Shown here piece after piece: positions 30,726-40,742 of a stretch of DNA of 64,000 nt. Within the stretch, counting starts at the first letter, position 1, and each line of letters opens with the position of its first letter. The stretch lies in the NCBI GenBank assembly GCA_051294375.1, contig CM119264.1, positions 1,703,662-1,767,661 of the forward strand, in the 5' to 3' direction. The notes beneath the pieces are model-generated. The model did no database searches and was not told the DNA's origin. It saw nothing but the letters and a program-made list of their open reading frames with translations. Position numbers and translations under genes: made by a program. This stretch comes from Paraspadella gotoi (taxonomy: Eukaryota > Chaetognatha).

Positions 30726-31439
30726 GTTGGCAAAGTTCCAGGGTGAGTCCAAGGTAAGGTCACTCGTTCGAATGCAAAGGGTTTTTTTTCGAATTCCGTC
30801 AGGACGAACAATATCAGCCAGACTTTTTCTTTTCACTTTAAATTCGACAGAAACGAATTTAATGGAAAAAGAAAAAAAAAAGGATATTTTTTTCTTTTCT
30901 CAATTTAATCATCACAGATGAATGAAACCCGGAAACAGCAGGAAAGGATTAAGGAAGAGGATTCCGCAGAGGAAGAAGATTCTGGAATGATTTCGAACGG
31001 GATTTTTGGAAGCCAAATTCCAGAGAAAAGGAACAATAGTTTCCGGAAGGAGGAATGAGAAGGTTCCAGAAGAGAGAAGAGGACGGATTCCGAAGAGGAA
31101 TTGGCTTCGTCTACTTGCCCAATATAAATAGCCTCTGTTTCTGCTTTGATTCAATTCTGTCCAAATATTGACACCTCGTCTTCTATCTACTTCTGTAAAT
31201 TAAATTCCACGACTTTGATTTATGCTAAAGAAAAAATTTCCCTTTCTTATTACAATTTCGGTCAAGGGTAAGGATCAACCCACGCTCGAATTTGAAAAAA
31301 AAGGCGCGAAGGTGATTAAAAAAAGATGAAAAAAATGATTTAAAAATGTGATGAAACGGTTCCATTTTCACGGATTCCTTGTGAAAAATGGGATAAAAAT
31401 AAGACGTAATGCAATTTTGCAAAAATTGTTTGATCTGAA

Positions 31440-31600
31440 GGGTGGTTGGCTCGGCCAAGCCAAGCCTAGCCAAGCCCAACCCAAGCCCAAGCCCAAACCC
31501 AAGCCCAAACCCAAGCCCAACCCAAACCCAAGCCCAAAACAAACTTAGCCAAGCCAAGCCAAGCTCAAGTCAAGCCCAAGCCAAGCCCAATGACAATCTA
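31440..31600 (+). repeat. (AAGCCC)n minisatellite
   Basis: AAGCCCAAGCCCAAACCC units, with AAGCCAAGCC at the ends. Copy B has a degraded version at 41950-42120. Confidence 0.85.
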
Positions 31601-31920
31601 TCCTCAATCATCTATATATAAAAAAAATCCTATTACCAAGCATTTCAAATCTTTTCCCAAACTTGATAAATCTTTATCAAGCTCCATAAAAAAGACTTCA
31701 GCGTTACCGGCAGTCGACCAAGACGCGTGACCTTCACGATTTGAGAGATGAAAGGATGGTGGGGAAATTCTGGTATGCTGCGAATCTTAATGGAGAATGC
31801 TGCAAATTAAGTGGGAATGCTGCAATTCCAAATTTGAATCCCCACGAAATCGCTATTGTTGAAAATTGTTATAGAATTGTGTTATTAAATAAAAATAACT
31901 TAAAAATTTAACCTCATATT

Positions 31921-31954
<34 letters not shown>

Positions 31955-31956
31955 TA

Positions 31957-31992
<36 letters not shown>

Positions 31993-32615
31993 TCCTTTCC
32001 CCGGCCTTGGACAACCGATTACTCTTTCATTGGAAGCAGACAAAAAATCCACTTGATTGCTTTTCGGTTTTTTGTTAAATGAGGACCTGACTTTCGCAAG
32101 TCAATAATGTAGGAAAATTTTTGTTTAAATTTACAGTATTTTTCGTCTAAAATATGATTCTCTCTCTCTCTCTCTTCTTCTCTCTCTCTCTCTTCTTCTC
32201 TCTCTCTTGCTCTCTTGGCTAGGCTTGCTTGGTCCCTTCTCTATTCTCCTCCCGCTCTTTCTCTTTCCTCTCTTCTCTCTCTCTCCCTTCTACCCCTTCC
32301 TCCCTCTCTTCCTTCAGCCCCTTCCTCCCTTCCTTCTCTCCCTTCCTTCCTTCCTCCCTTCCTCCTCTCCTTTCCTTCCTTCCTCCCTTTCCTCCCTTCC
32401 CTTTCTTCCTCCCTCTCCCTTTCTGCCCCTCCTTTCTTCCTTCCTCTCCTTCTTCTCCCTTCCTCCCTCTCTCTTCTGCCCCTTCCTTCCTTCCTTTCCT
32501 CTCCCTCTCCTTCTTCCTTTCTCCCTTCTTCCCTCTCCTCTCCCTCTCCCTTTCTTTCCTTCCTCCCTCTTTTCCCTCTCCCACCTCCCCCTCACCGATT
32601 TTGCCCACTTTTTAA
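31921..32615 (+). repeat. CT microsatellites and pyrimidine tract
   Basis: CT runs at 31921-31990 and 32160-32212, then CCTTCCTCCCTT-type sequence to 32615. No exon is claimed. Long Pro/Ser/Leu and Glu/Arg/Gly frames on the two strands are artefacts. Confidence 0.9.
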
Positions 32616-32649
32616 AATTTAATCTCGATCAAATTTTCATTAGACAATC

Positions 32650-33920
32650 GACTGACCTTTTCAACACGCGCCGAGTTTCCATTTGAAAATGGAATCAAAA
32701 AATCGATGCTCTTTTTTTTCAAATCTAAATTAAAAAATTTTTAAGTTGAAACTTGAGGCTTTCGATGCACAGTATATTAATTACCGCCAATTCGTAACGA
32801 GTTGTCCACATTCAGTACAGGCGCAGATTTATACCTTTTCTGAAATATGTTGATTTATTTAGAAGTATCATTTTTCAAGATGCCTTTGAAAAAGGATACT
32901 TTTGTTAAAACAATTACGAAATGGCGGATGTTAATGTAAAAAAAAATTAGCGTAACATAAATCTTCGTTGAAAAATATTATAATAAATAAACGGTTTATA
33001 ATAATTTTAATAATTTTAAAAATTTTAACAAATAAATGGGTTTTTTAAAACAAAAAAAACCTTGGTTTTCATCTGCCAAATGGCGTTTTTTTAGATAGTT
33101 AAAACATTTACACTCGCTTTACTTTGTTCCAATACTGAATTTGTATTAACAGCATCACCAACTTACTACAATAAACGCTTCATATTTCTTATTCAATTAC
33201 GGATTTTTAAATACCATTTTTTTCTTTAGATTAGTAACACTCCATCGTCAGAAGAAATTGTTAATCGCTGTCACCTGCAGAGTAATTTTTTAATTTATGC
33301 TTCTGATCGAATGTTGTTTTTTATGGAGTCAAGAAGGAAACGAGCTGACACGCGACAAGAGGCGCTCAGAGATAGACCTACTGGGTATTCCTATTCTAAG
33401 GAAAGAACCGATATACATTTTAGAATATATCATAATAGCAGTAAAAAATTATTCAGAGTAAGATAAACGTATTATCCAATATAATTTTTTTTATGATTTT
33501 TGATATTTTAGAGACCTGAAAAATAAAAATCGCGTAAATATATTAATATTCCCATTGAGAAAAAAGGAAAAAAAAAGTCACCCTTAAGTGAGAGAACTGG
33601 ACATGAGACAGGGAGTGAGATTTGAGTGAACTCGAGAAGACAGGAGGAGAGCGAATGAGACGGAGACCGGCGGGCGGGGGATGGCGGAGCTGAACAGCGC
33701 GAACGCGAGGAGAGGAGATGATTTTAGGATGTTTTTCTCGAATTTGTACTCTTTTTATTATTGATGCTCTTGTAGACAGCGCAAAGGATCGGAACAGACT
33801 TAACAAACCACATTTTAAAGGACAAAATCCTTCTTTCTGTGTTTTTTTTTTTCGTGTTCTGCGTTTTTTCTCGTTTTTCAAATCTCACCTTGAGAGAAAA
33901 ATGAAGGACGGAGTTGGAAT
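32650..33920. other. Unique AT-rich sequence upstream of receptor gene
   Basis: No exon was seen. At 33590-33720 the sequence is GC-richer (GAGACCGGCGGGCGGGGGATGG) about 200-300 bp before the signal-peptide exon and could hold its promoter. Confidence 0.35.
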
Positions 33921-33929
33921 ATTTGACGG

Positions 33930-33994
33930 ATGATGTCTTGCCTCTTTTGCAATTTTCTGTGCTTTGCCTCTTGCAATGGCGCAAGATTGCAAGA
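33930..33994 (+). CDS. Cys-loop receptor 1, signal-peptide exon (copy A)
   Basis: An ATGATG start is followed, after a one-base shift, by LASFAIFCALPLAMAQDCK, a classic signal peptide with an AMA|QD cleavage context. A strong donor, GTAAGT, follows. In the uninterrupted ATG frame the translation is Cys-rich, so a one-base assembly error is likely just after the start. The secreted N-terminus fits the extracellular ligand-binding domain encoded downstream. Copy B has a degraded equivalent at about 44732-44800. Confidence 0.4.
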
Positions 33995-34194
33995 GTAAGT
34001 ATTTTTGTCGTGGCAGGAGAGAGATTTACTTAATTCGTATTAGTCTACTATTTCTTAACCCTCAATGTTATTATAAATTTTAGCTTTTAAACTTTCTTAT
34101 TTTAACTCCTTAATTACCAGTCTTTTAAATTTAAACTCTTAATTTGAAGAACCAGCGACTCTCAACATTTTTTTTACGCTGCTTAACCTTTTTA

Positions 34195-34330
34195 CTCTCA
34201 ACTCTTCACTCTTTACTCTCAACTTCCTCCACTACTCCAACTCTTCACTCTCAACTCTTTCACTCTCATAACTCTTCACTCTCAACTCTTCACTCTCAAA
34301 CCTCTCACTCTCAACTCCTCTGACTCTCAA
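34195..34330 (+). repeat. (ACTCTTCACTCTCA)n minisatellite, copy A
   Basis: About ten units here, against roughly 25 in copy B (44955-45285). It sits in intron 1 of the receptor gene. Confidence 0.85.
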
Positions 34331-34339
34331 ACATCACCC

Positions 34340-34528
34340 ATTAAAGCCCGCGGTCCGGCAGTTACGTTGTCCCGTTTCTCCGATGCAGAGCATCGTAAGG
34401 CCCGATCGATGCTCTGGAAAGACTGGCATCATTCAAAAAAAGGGAGGACATTCACGAAATGCGCAACATTGACATCAAACTTCACGCTTCTCACTCGTGA
34501 ACGGACTCACCGAGGGACGGCGCGTGAG
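34340..34528 (+). CDS. Cys-loop receptor 1, N-terminal helix/strand-1 exon (copy A, frame-damaged)
   Basis: Fragments in different frames (HRKARSM, then WKDWH, then LTSNFTLLT) match in order the receptor 2 exon at 54060-54221 (TRKDA, KDWTWNIHITFTLLSVDD). Copy B reads FNFTLLTVNDSRGR. This is the beta-1 strand region of the ligand-binding domain. Neither copy gives one intact frame. Copy A also carries a second, about 75 bp echo of the exon end (GTGAACGGACTCA), absent from copy B. Boundaries are approximate. Confidence 0.45.
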
Positions 34529-35049
34529 TTTGGTGAGATTTTTCACCTGTGATTTTCCCTACTTCTTGTGAACGGACTCAACCGAGGAACGGTGGGCGGC
34601 CGTGCGGTGAGAATTTTTCCGAGTCCTGCGCGTCAATCGTTTGGACCACGTTTCACTTCGAAATACCGACGAGATTCACTTTGAAGTGACGGAGGGCTTC
34701 GCCTACGCGGGTGGCAGAATTAATCTCATATGCTTCTTCGATGTTAATATAAATCTCAGCCCGCCGCTCAGTGTAATGTCTTTTTATAGAGACGGAAAAT
34801 ACTTCATCTATATATGTCAAACAAACGAGAGTCTTTATTAAGAGTTACATATTCATCATCTGAGAGGGATGGAGATCTGAACCCTAAACTCTAAACGCTT
34901 ATCTAAAGTATTTATTACTAGTATTTTTATTTTACTAATACTAATATTTTTCCGGATGCATATATATTGTTTTTTTTAAACCAGTTTATAAAAAGAAACA
35001 AATTGTTTTCATTATCTCCCGATTGCAACTACTTCTTTGCCTCCTCAGA

Positions 35050-35162
35050 CTTTGTCCGCTCGAATCCGCATCGAGACTCGGTGGCACGATCCAATTCTGC
35101 AATGGCAACTGCAAGAATATTCTGGCATGGACACAATTCTGATGCCATCAAGTCTAGCAAGG
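35050..35162 (+). CDS. Cys-loop receptor 1, loop-D exon (copy A)
   Basis: It is bounded by CTCCTCAG and GTGAGA. It encodes TLSARIRIETRWHDPILQW, then a short linker and TILMPSSLA. This is the beta-2 strand and loop D of the pentameric ligand-gated channel family (pattern W-x-D-x-x-L-x-W). It ends in the split codon before the R/I-W-x-P segment. Receptor 2 has the same exon boundaries and 50-60 percent identical residues by eye. Confidence 0.75.
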
Positions 35163-35390
35163 TGAGAACTGAGAAGATGGATGACATGGACAATTGGACA
35201 TAGGACATGTCATAAACATGGGAAAACGTTCTGATGCTGATGAGACTGCAAAAGTGAGGAGATGCGATCGTTAATAATTACCAATTGCTAAATATTAATT
35301 AAATAAAGCTATTTATTGGCTATGATGATAATTAAAAACAATTTAAGGTTAAATTACATTGCGAATTAAAAATGAAAAAAAAGACCAAAA

Positions 35391-35421
<31 letters not shown>

Positions 35422-35525
35422 TAATTGATAGGATGAAAAAAAGCAAACGACCTCACCTTCTTCCTTACCTTTCCTTACCCTCTTTCTGACCCATTTCTTC
35501 CCCCTTCCACACCCCCCTCTTTCAG

Positions 35526-35663
35526 ATGGCCCAACTTCGTTCTCCTCGAAGACCAAGATTCACAACACACGCTCATCGACAAAATGAGTCAATTCCCTGT
35601 CATGTTGACTCACAACGGCGACAGTTCCATGCTGACGGAAGTCGGCACCAAAACGTCTTGCAG
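35526..35663 (+). CDS. Cys-loop receptor 1, loop-A to first-Cys exon (copy A)
   Basis: It is bounded by CTCTTTCAG and GTGGAG. It begins RWPNFVLLEDQDSQ, the equivalent of the family W-x-P-(D)-(I/V)-x-L-x-N segment. It continues through a beta hairpin (THNGDSSM) and ends KTSC, where the Cys is the first cysteine of the Cys-loop. In receptor 2 there is no intron at this point, so intron position differs between the paralogues. Confidence 0.75.
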
Positions 35664-35681
35664 GTGGAGTAAATGGAATCG

Positions 35682-35713
<32 letters not shown>

Positions 35714-35718
<5 letters not shown>

Positions 35719-35758
35719 CCTGCAGAATCAAGATTCGCGTTGTTCCACTGCAAATCAG
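35714..35758 (+). CDS. Cys-loop receptor 1, second-Cys exon, 5' part missing (copy A)
   Basis: QTCRIKIRVVPLQI continues to a GTCCGT donor, but the sequence before it runs straight into a CT microsatellite with no acceptor. Copy B keeps the missing part, with an acceptor and CATGGACCGG (Met-Asp-Arg). The loss is best explained by collapse of the CT tract during assembly. Confidence 0.6.
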
Positions 35759-36364
35759 GTCCGTCATTCTTGCAACAAAAAAAAGTTCATTATACTTTTT
35801 TTATTATTTTATTTTTNNNNNNNNNNNNNNNNNNNNNNNNNNNNNNNNNNNNNNNNNNNNNNNNNNNNNNNNNNNNNNNNNNNNNNNNNNNNNNNNNNNN
35901 NNNNNNNNNNNNNNNNNNNNNNNNNNNNNNNNNNNNNNNNNNNNNNNNNNNNNNNNNNNNNNNNNNNNNNNNNNNNNNNNNNNNNNNNNNNNNNNNNNNN
36001 NNNNNNNNNNNNNNNNNNNNNNNNNNNNNNNNNNNNNNNNNNNNNNNNNNNNNNNNNNNNNNNNNNNNNNNNNNNNNNNNNNNNNNNNNNNNNNNNNNNN
36101 NNNNNNNNNNNNNNNNNNNNNNNNNNNNNNNNNNNNNNNNNNNNNNNNNNNNNNNNNNNNNNNNNNNNNNNNNNNNNNNNNNNNNNNNNNNNNNNNNNNN
36201 NNNNNNNNNNNNNNNNNNNNNNNNNNNNNNNNNNNNNNNNNNNNNNNNNNNNNNNNNNNNNNNNNNNNNNNNNNNNNNNNNNNNNNNNNNNNNNNNNNNN
36301 NNNNNNNNNNNNNNNNNNNNNNNNNNNNNNNNNNNNNNNNNNNNNNNNNNNNNNNNNNNNNNNN

Positions 36365-36825
36365 TCTCTATCATTTCCTCTTTCCTCCCTTTCTTATCTT
36401 CTCTCTCTTCTTCTTCATTCTTTTCGTTATTTTCATTTCCTCTTTTTTCTTTCCTCTTTCCTCCCTTTTCTTTCTTCTTTCCTCCATTTTCTTTTTTCTT
36501 TCCTCCATTTTCTTTTCCCTTCCATTCCTTTCCTTCTTCTCCTTTTCTTTTTCCTCCTTTTTCTTTCTTCTTTCCTCCATTTTTTTTCTTTCTTCCTTTT
36601 TCTTTCCTCTTTCCTCCCTTTTATTTCCTTTTTCGTCCCTTTTTCTTTCTTCTTTCCTCCTTTTTCTTTCGTCTTTCCTCCCTTTTTTTTCTTTCCTCTT
36701 TTTTCCTTCCTCTTTCCTTCCTTTCCTTTTCTCTTTCCTCCTTATTCCTCTTTCCCTCTCCCTCTTTTCCTCCCTCTCCCTCTCCCTCTTTTCCTCCCTC
36801 TCCCTCTTTTCCTCCCTCTCCTCTC
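36365..36825 (+). repeat. Pyrimidine tract in receptor 1 intron
   Basis: TTTCCTCC-type sequence follows the 548-N gap and leads into the acceptor of the exon at 36832. Copy B reads across the gap position almost without extra bases (46850-46870). Confidence 0.85.
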
Positions 36826-36831
36826 AAACAG

Positions 36832-36982
36832 GTCCATAGCCGAACTGACAGTGGGCTACACTCACGACGAGACTCTTTTCTCCGACTCCACCGATTGGCC
36901 TCTTCTTCCTTCTTACGTGGAGGGATTCCAGACTTCGGCCATTCGAACGGGAATCGCTTACGACGAGGATTTTGAGAAACAG
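36832..36982 (+). CDS. Cys-loop receptor 1, loop-B/C region exon (copy A)
   Basis: Acceptor CAAACAG, donor GTTTGG. It encodes IAELTVGYTHDETLF, a DWPLLPSY stretch and AYDEDFEKQ. It occupies the place of strands 7-10 of the binding domain. The residues differ from classical nicotinic or GABA receptors: there is no vicinal Cys pair and no G-E-W-x-L motif. Ligand specificity therefore cannot be read off. The receptor 2 exon 56755-56917 is its homologue. Confidence 0.7.
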
Positions 36983-37129
36983 GTTTGGTTGTTGTTTTTG
37001 TCGTTGTTGTTGTCGTCGTTGTTATTGTTGTTGTTTTTGTTATTGTTGTTGTTATTGCTGTTGTTTTTGTTTCTGTTGTTGTTGTTATTGTTTTTGTTGT
37101 TGTGAACGCCAATGTCGTCGTCGAAACTA

Positions 37130-37330
37130 ATTTAGGGGCCTTATTTTCCCAGAACGCCCCATTTTATCTTACATTCAAAATTAGATTTTTAGGGTTAGGT
37201 GGTTAGGATTAAAAATTAAGGATATAGGCTTAGGATATGATTAGGGGTTAGGATTAAGGTTACAAATTTAAAAAAAAGCTTAGGTTAAATATTGAGACTA
37301 AGATTAAATTCCGGGATAAATTAAGATCGT
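37130..37330 (+). repeat. TTAGG-like element, partial (copy A intron)
   Basis: GGGGCCTTATTTTCCCAGAACGCCCC is followed by AAATTAGATTTTTAGGGTTAGG. The right inverted end is not evident. Copy B equivalent: 47570-47745. Confidence 0.5.
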
Positions 37331-37626
37331 TCACATCGTCGACTTTGTCACAGTTTGTGGTTTTAAAAGTTTGTGAATTATGTGGATTTTGTTGACAATT
37401 AAGCTTTCCTTGCAATTGTCAAATGTGATTAGAATAAATGATTGGTATTATTTGATTCAATGAAGTTTTGTTCATTCAGCATTCAACTGACGACTGTTAT
37501 TCTTCCCTCATACCCAGGACTATTCAAAACTCAACCCTTTAAATCTGTCCATCCTCTTTTCCATTCACATTCCCATACGTTCCCAGCCCAATCACATTCA
37601 TCTATTTCTCTCTCCCTTCACCAAAG

Positions 37627-37747
37627 GAGAAGTACGCCTTCCTGGCAGATCCGAGTGGACGAAACGGTCACTCGGTCGAAGTCGCTTTGGTTGATCCAAT
37701 GTTTGCCTTTTCATTCCTCACTTCCTTTATTTTCCTTCTTCCTCCGG
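37627..37747 (+). CDS. Cys-loop receptor 1, M1 exon (copy A)
   Basis: The exon ends DPMFAFSFLTSFIFLLPP, matching the family pattern of the first membrane helix (P-x-x-x-x-S-x-L-x-x-x-x-F-x-L-P). The donor GTAAGT is strong. One extra G at the end (CCGGGTAAGT) puts the junction one base out of frame with the M2 exon. A homopolymer error is the simplest explanation. The stretch before M1 (GRNGHSVEV) lacks the usual R-R-x-P-x-Y. Confidence 0.7.
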
Positions 37748-38151
37748 GTAAGTATTGTAAAAAATTTGGAATTAGTAATTATCATTTATTTAAACTTATA
37801 TGTACTTTATTATGTTATTGGAATTGATATGAAATGATATATTTTTGTTCTTACTCTCTGCAGTATTTCTTTCCTTTTTTTTATGTAAGATTTTTCGTTT
37901 CTTCCCATTTTTTCTCCACATTTTTTAAACCAATTTTTAGTATTTTTTTTTTCTTGTCTTATTTTTTCTTCGATTTTACATAATTTTTTTAATTTCAAAC
38001 TCTTTCTGAGCCTCTTGCTCATTTTCTTAATTTACTAATTGCACTTTAATTTCCTTTCTCTTTCTTGTTTTTTCACTCTTTTTCTCTTCATCTTTTTTTA
38101 TTCACCATAGCGTTTTCCATCTTCATCATCACTAAATCCAACTTTTCACAG

Positions 38152-38223
38152 GAGAGTGGTGAACGAATGGGCACCGCATCACGGATGCTGCTCACCATCG
38201 CAGTCACGCTCATTTCGGTCAAG
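38152..38223 (+). CDS. Cys-loop receptor 1, M2 pore exon (copy A)
   Basis: Acceptor TTTTCACAG, donor GTGAGA, 24 codons. The start ESGERM after LPP is the S-G-E-K/R-M entry to M2 found in cation-type Cys-loop channels (Glu at -1', basic residue at 0'). The helix continues with MLLTIAVTLISVK, where Leu aligns with the conserved 9' gate residue. Aligned this way Arg falls at 6', normally a small or polar pore-lining residue. Copy B is too damaged to confirm it. Confidence 0.7.
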
Positions 38224-38344
38224 GTGAGAGAGTGAATCTTGTACGAGAACGCGATTCGACCTTCTTAAAAAGTCATAAAGGGTGCCTCCAGTACGAGGAA
38301 AGGCTTTAAACCTAAATAGTTTTATTAAAATTTTCACCAATGAT

Positions 38345-38785
38345 CTCTACCACTTTTATCACTTCCTCTCTTTTCTCTCCTCCCCTTCTCACCCTCCTCT
38401 CCTCCCTTCCCTTTTTTTCCCTCCCCTCTCCTCCAACCCCTCTCCTCCCTCTCCTCCTCTCTCTCTCCTCCCCTCCTTCCTCCCCCTCCAACCACCTTCC
38501 TCACTCCCTCCTCTCTCTCTCCCCTCCAACCCCCTTCCTCCCTTCTTCCTCCTCCCCTTCCAACCCCTTCCTCCCTCCCTCCTCCTCTCTCTCCCCTCCC
38601 CTCTCCTCCTCCCCTCCCCCTCCAACCCCTTCCTCCCTCCCTCCTCCCTCTCTCCCTCCCCTCTGCCCTCCTCCCCCTCCAACCCCTTCCTCCCCCCTTC
38701 CTTCTCTCTCCCCTCTCCTCCCCCTCCTCCTCCCCCTCCACCCAACCCCTTTCCTCCCTCCCACTCCTCTCTCCCCCTCTCCTCA
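38345..38785 (+). repeat. About 50 bp minisatellite (CCCCTCCAACCCCTTCCTCC), copy A
   Basis: Pyrimidine-only units with CCAACCC every 45-60 bp, about eight units. Copy B: 48840-49115. It lies in the intron before the M3 exon. Confidence 0.85.
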
Positions 38786-38788
38786 CAG

Positions 38789-38919
38789 GATCTCCTCCCC
38801 AACTCTCCTCCTCTTCCTTCTTTTCCCGATTCTGCGAATTTGTTTCGGTCAAACGATCGTCGTTTTCTGTGAGACGATCGTTGTTCTCTCGATGTGGAGC
38901 TGGTCGAGACCGCGTCCCG
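38789..38919 (+). CDS. Cys-loop receptor 1, M2-M3 loop and M3 exon (copy A)
   Basis: After a CTCACAG acceptor it reads DLLPNSPPLPSFPDSA in phase with the M2 exon, then needs a frame shift to FGQTIVVFCETIVVLSMWSW, a hydrophobic helix at the place of M3. The copy B counterpart has different indels at the same place. The donor (GTGTAG at 38920) is weak. Confidence 0.5.
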
Positions 38920-38939
38920 GTGTAGTTACAGGCTAACGG

Positions 38940-39540
38940 CAAGTATCGCTAGTTTGGGTAATCTACGTGGCGACTCAGTGACCGAATTATGTACTCTGCG
39001 AGAAGTTGATTGAAATCTTGCAAAATCTTCTTTGAAATTGGTACAACCAATAAAAATCACCATTTATTTAATAAATCTAGCCCTGACTTTGGACAGGCTT
39101 TGGTGTTTTAAGGCCTCCACCCCTCTTACAAGATAAGACATAGCAGGTCCAATCAATTGTTACAGTCTCGTAAAAGGGATGTAGACCTTAACCAACTATA
39201 AAATGTCCGAATCAGGGTTAAGTTAGTTTGGTTATTGAATGAGGGATAATTCTTTTATTGTTTGTATTTAATTCTAATCTGTGATCAGTTTTAATTTGTG
39301 AATGTCTAATGATATCCGTTTTTATTGCATCTTGATAAAGATGGATAACAAATAAAATCTTATAAGGGAGTGGTCTTATGGGAGTGGTCTTTTCATGCAA
39401 TTGAAACATTCTTTGAAATATTATGTCACTTGATTGTAGTAAAGTCAGGTACTCTGGTATTGAATAAACAAGACTGGGAGAGAGTCGAAAGTTTGCAGGG
39501 ACCTGCTATGTCATTATCTTGTAAGATCGCCTATTCCTTC
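38940..39540. repeat. R2 fold-back repeat between copies A and B
   Basis: The plus-oriented arm at about 39030-39240 (GAAATTGGTACAACCA, TTACAAGATAAGACATAGCAGG) faces a minus-oriented piece at 39455-39535 (GACCTGCTATGTCATTATCTTGTAAG). No exon was seen. Confidence 0.55.
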
Positions 39541-40342
39541 TTCAAGAAACGCTCAATTTTATCGTTAATATTTTGAAATTAATGTTAATTTTTAAGTCTA
39601 AAAAAATTATATTAAAATTTAAGATTTAATAAGTAAGGGTAAGAATTATATTAGGATTAGGGTTTAGGGATAGAGTTCGTAAAATTAGGAAATTAGGATT
39701 AATTGATTATGTATGTTGCAAAGTTAATAATAAAGATTAAAGTAAAAGTTAGGGTTTACAGATTAAATTAACAATTATGGTAGAATTAGTGGTGGGGAAT
39801 AGAAGATTACCAGTTATTCGTTATAAGATTAATTATGAATTTTAAGATCTTAAATTAAGTTGAAACGAAGTCACATTATTTAGGCCACATGAAATTGAGG
39901 TCTTTTTGAAAATGAGTAGCGCGGGACAATCCCTCAAATTTCTGGATTGCAATCATTTCTTTTTGTTTCTCTCACTAATATTTCTCCTGCAGTCTGACTA
40001 TATCCGCTCTTGAATTCCATCTACTAAAACTTTTCATTCTAATAATGAATTAAAAAATTTATAAAAACAAATTAATAAAAAGTTAATAATTTAAGTCATA
40101 AATGATTCCGACCTAAGATCCGATCTCTTACTAAACCTTTGTATTCCCCCTTATTTCGCTAAATGTTTTACCTACGTGCATAACTTGAATAATTTCATTA
40201 ACTTACGCTTTTCACAACTTTACTTCACGTACCCGTAACGTGCGATCACCCTCGCTTTGCGTTACTTGTGTCTGTTCACGGGTCTGAGAGTTCATGAACT
40301 CACCCGCAGATCGAGGTTTGCGCCGTGAGCCGATTTTTTTTT

Positions 40343-40742
40343 TTTAGTTGGCCGCCGAGTACTCGCGAGCAACACTATAATATTTCACTTCTTCACTGGT
40401 CTGTCGGGTCTATGTCTGCCCGCCTCGGGTCAATCCCACTGACTGTAGATTTAAACACAAGTATATAGATTTCCCTACCAATAAGTATGCTCATTGTGTT
40501 ATAAAGCAGGAAAAACTCAATCTACAGTGGACGGGCTAGCGCCGGGCCTACTTAGAAATCCTAAGACGTGATAAAAATAAAAGATGAATTCGATTGCACG
40601 GTGTGTCTTAGAATGTATACAGGCTTAAAGTATAATAAGTTATAGGTAGTAACTTGATAATCATGTCGCGCATGGTCATGAACATATCATGTCAGTCTGT
40701 TATGTAGCTCTAACAAAAAAGCACTGCAGCGCAACATATTGG
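40343..40742 (+). mobile_element. Fold-back MITE-like element (copy i)
   Basis: Copy B version of copy h with many small indels. The ends TTTTTTTAGTTGGCCGCC and GCAGCGCAACATATTGG are still recognisable. Confidence 0.6.

Larger units (their letters stand above)
29262..39360 (+). repeat. 10 kb tandem segmental duplication, copy A
   Basis: Every landmark from the TTAGG-like element through the receptor exons to the R2 repeat recurs in the same order in 39540-49700. It has fewer small indels than copy B but contains a 548-N gap (35817-36364) and a collapsed CT tract that removed half of a coding exon. Confidence 0.9.

Noticed and set aside
35584-36975. Plus-strand frame of 463 codons
   Set aside because: It runs through a 548-N gap and a pyrimidine tract. 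Only its first part (to 35663), a short piece at 35714-35758 and its last part, read in a different frame from 36832, are real exons.
38282-38942. Long Pro/Ser/Leu and Glu/Gly/Arg frames on both strands
   Set aside because: Artefact of the CCCCTCC minisatellite. The true coding piece is the exon at its end (38789-38919).
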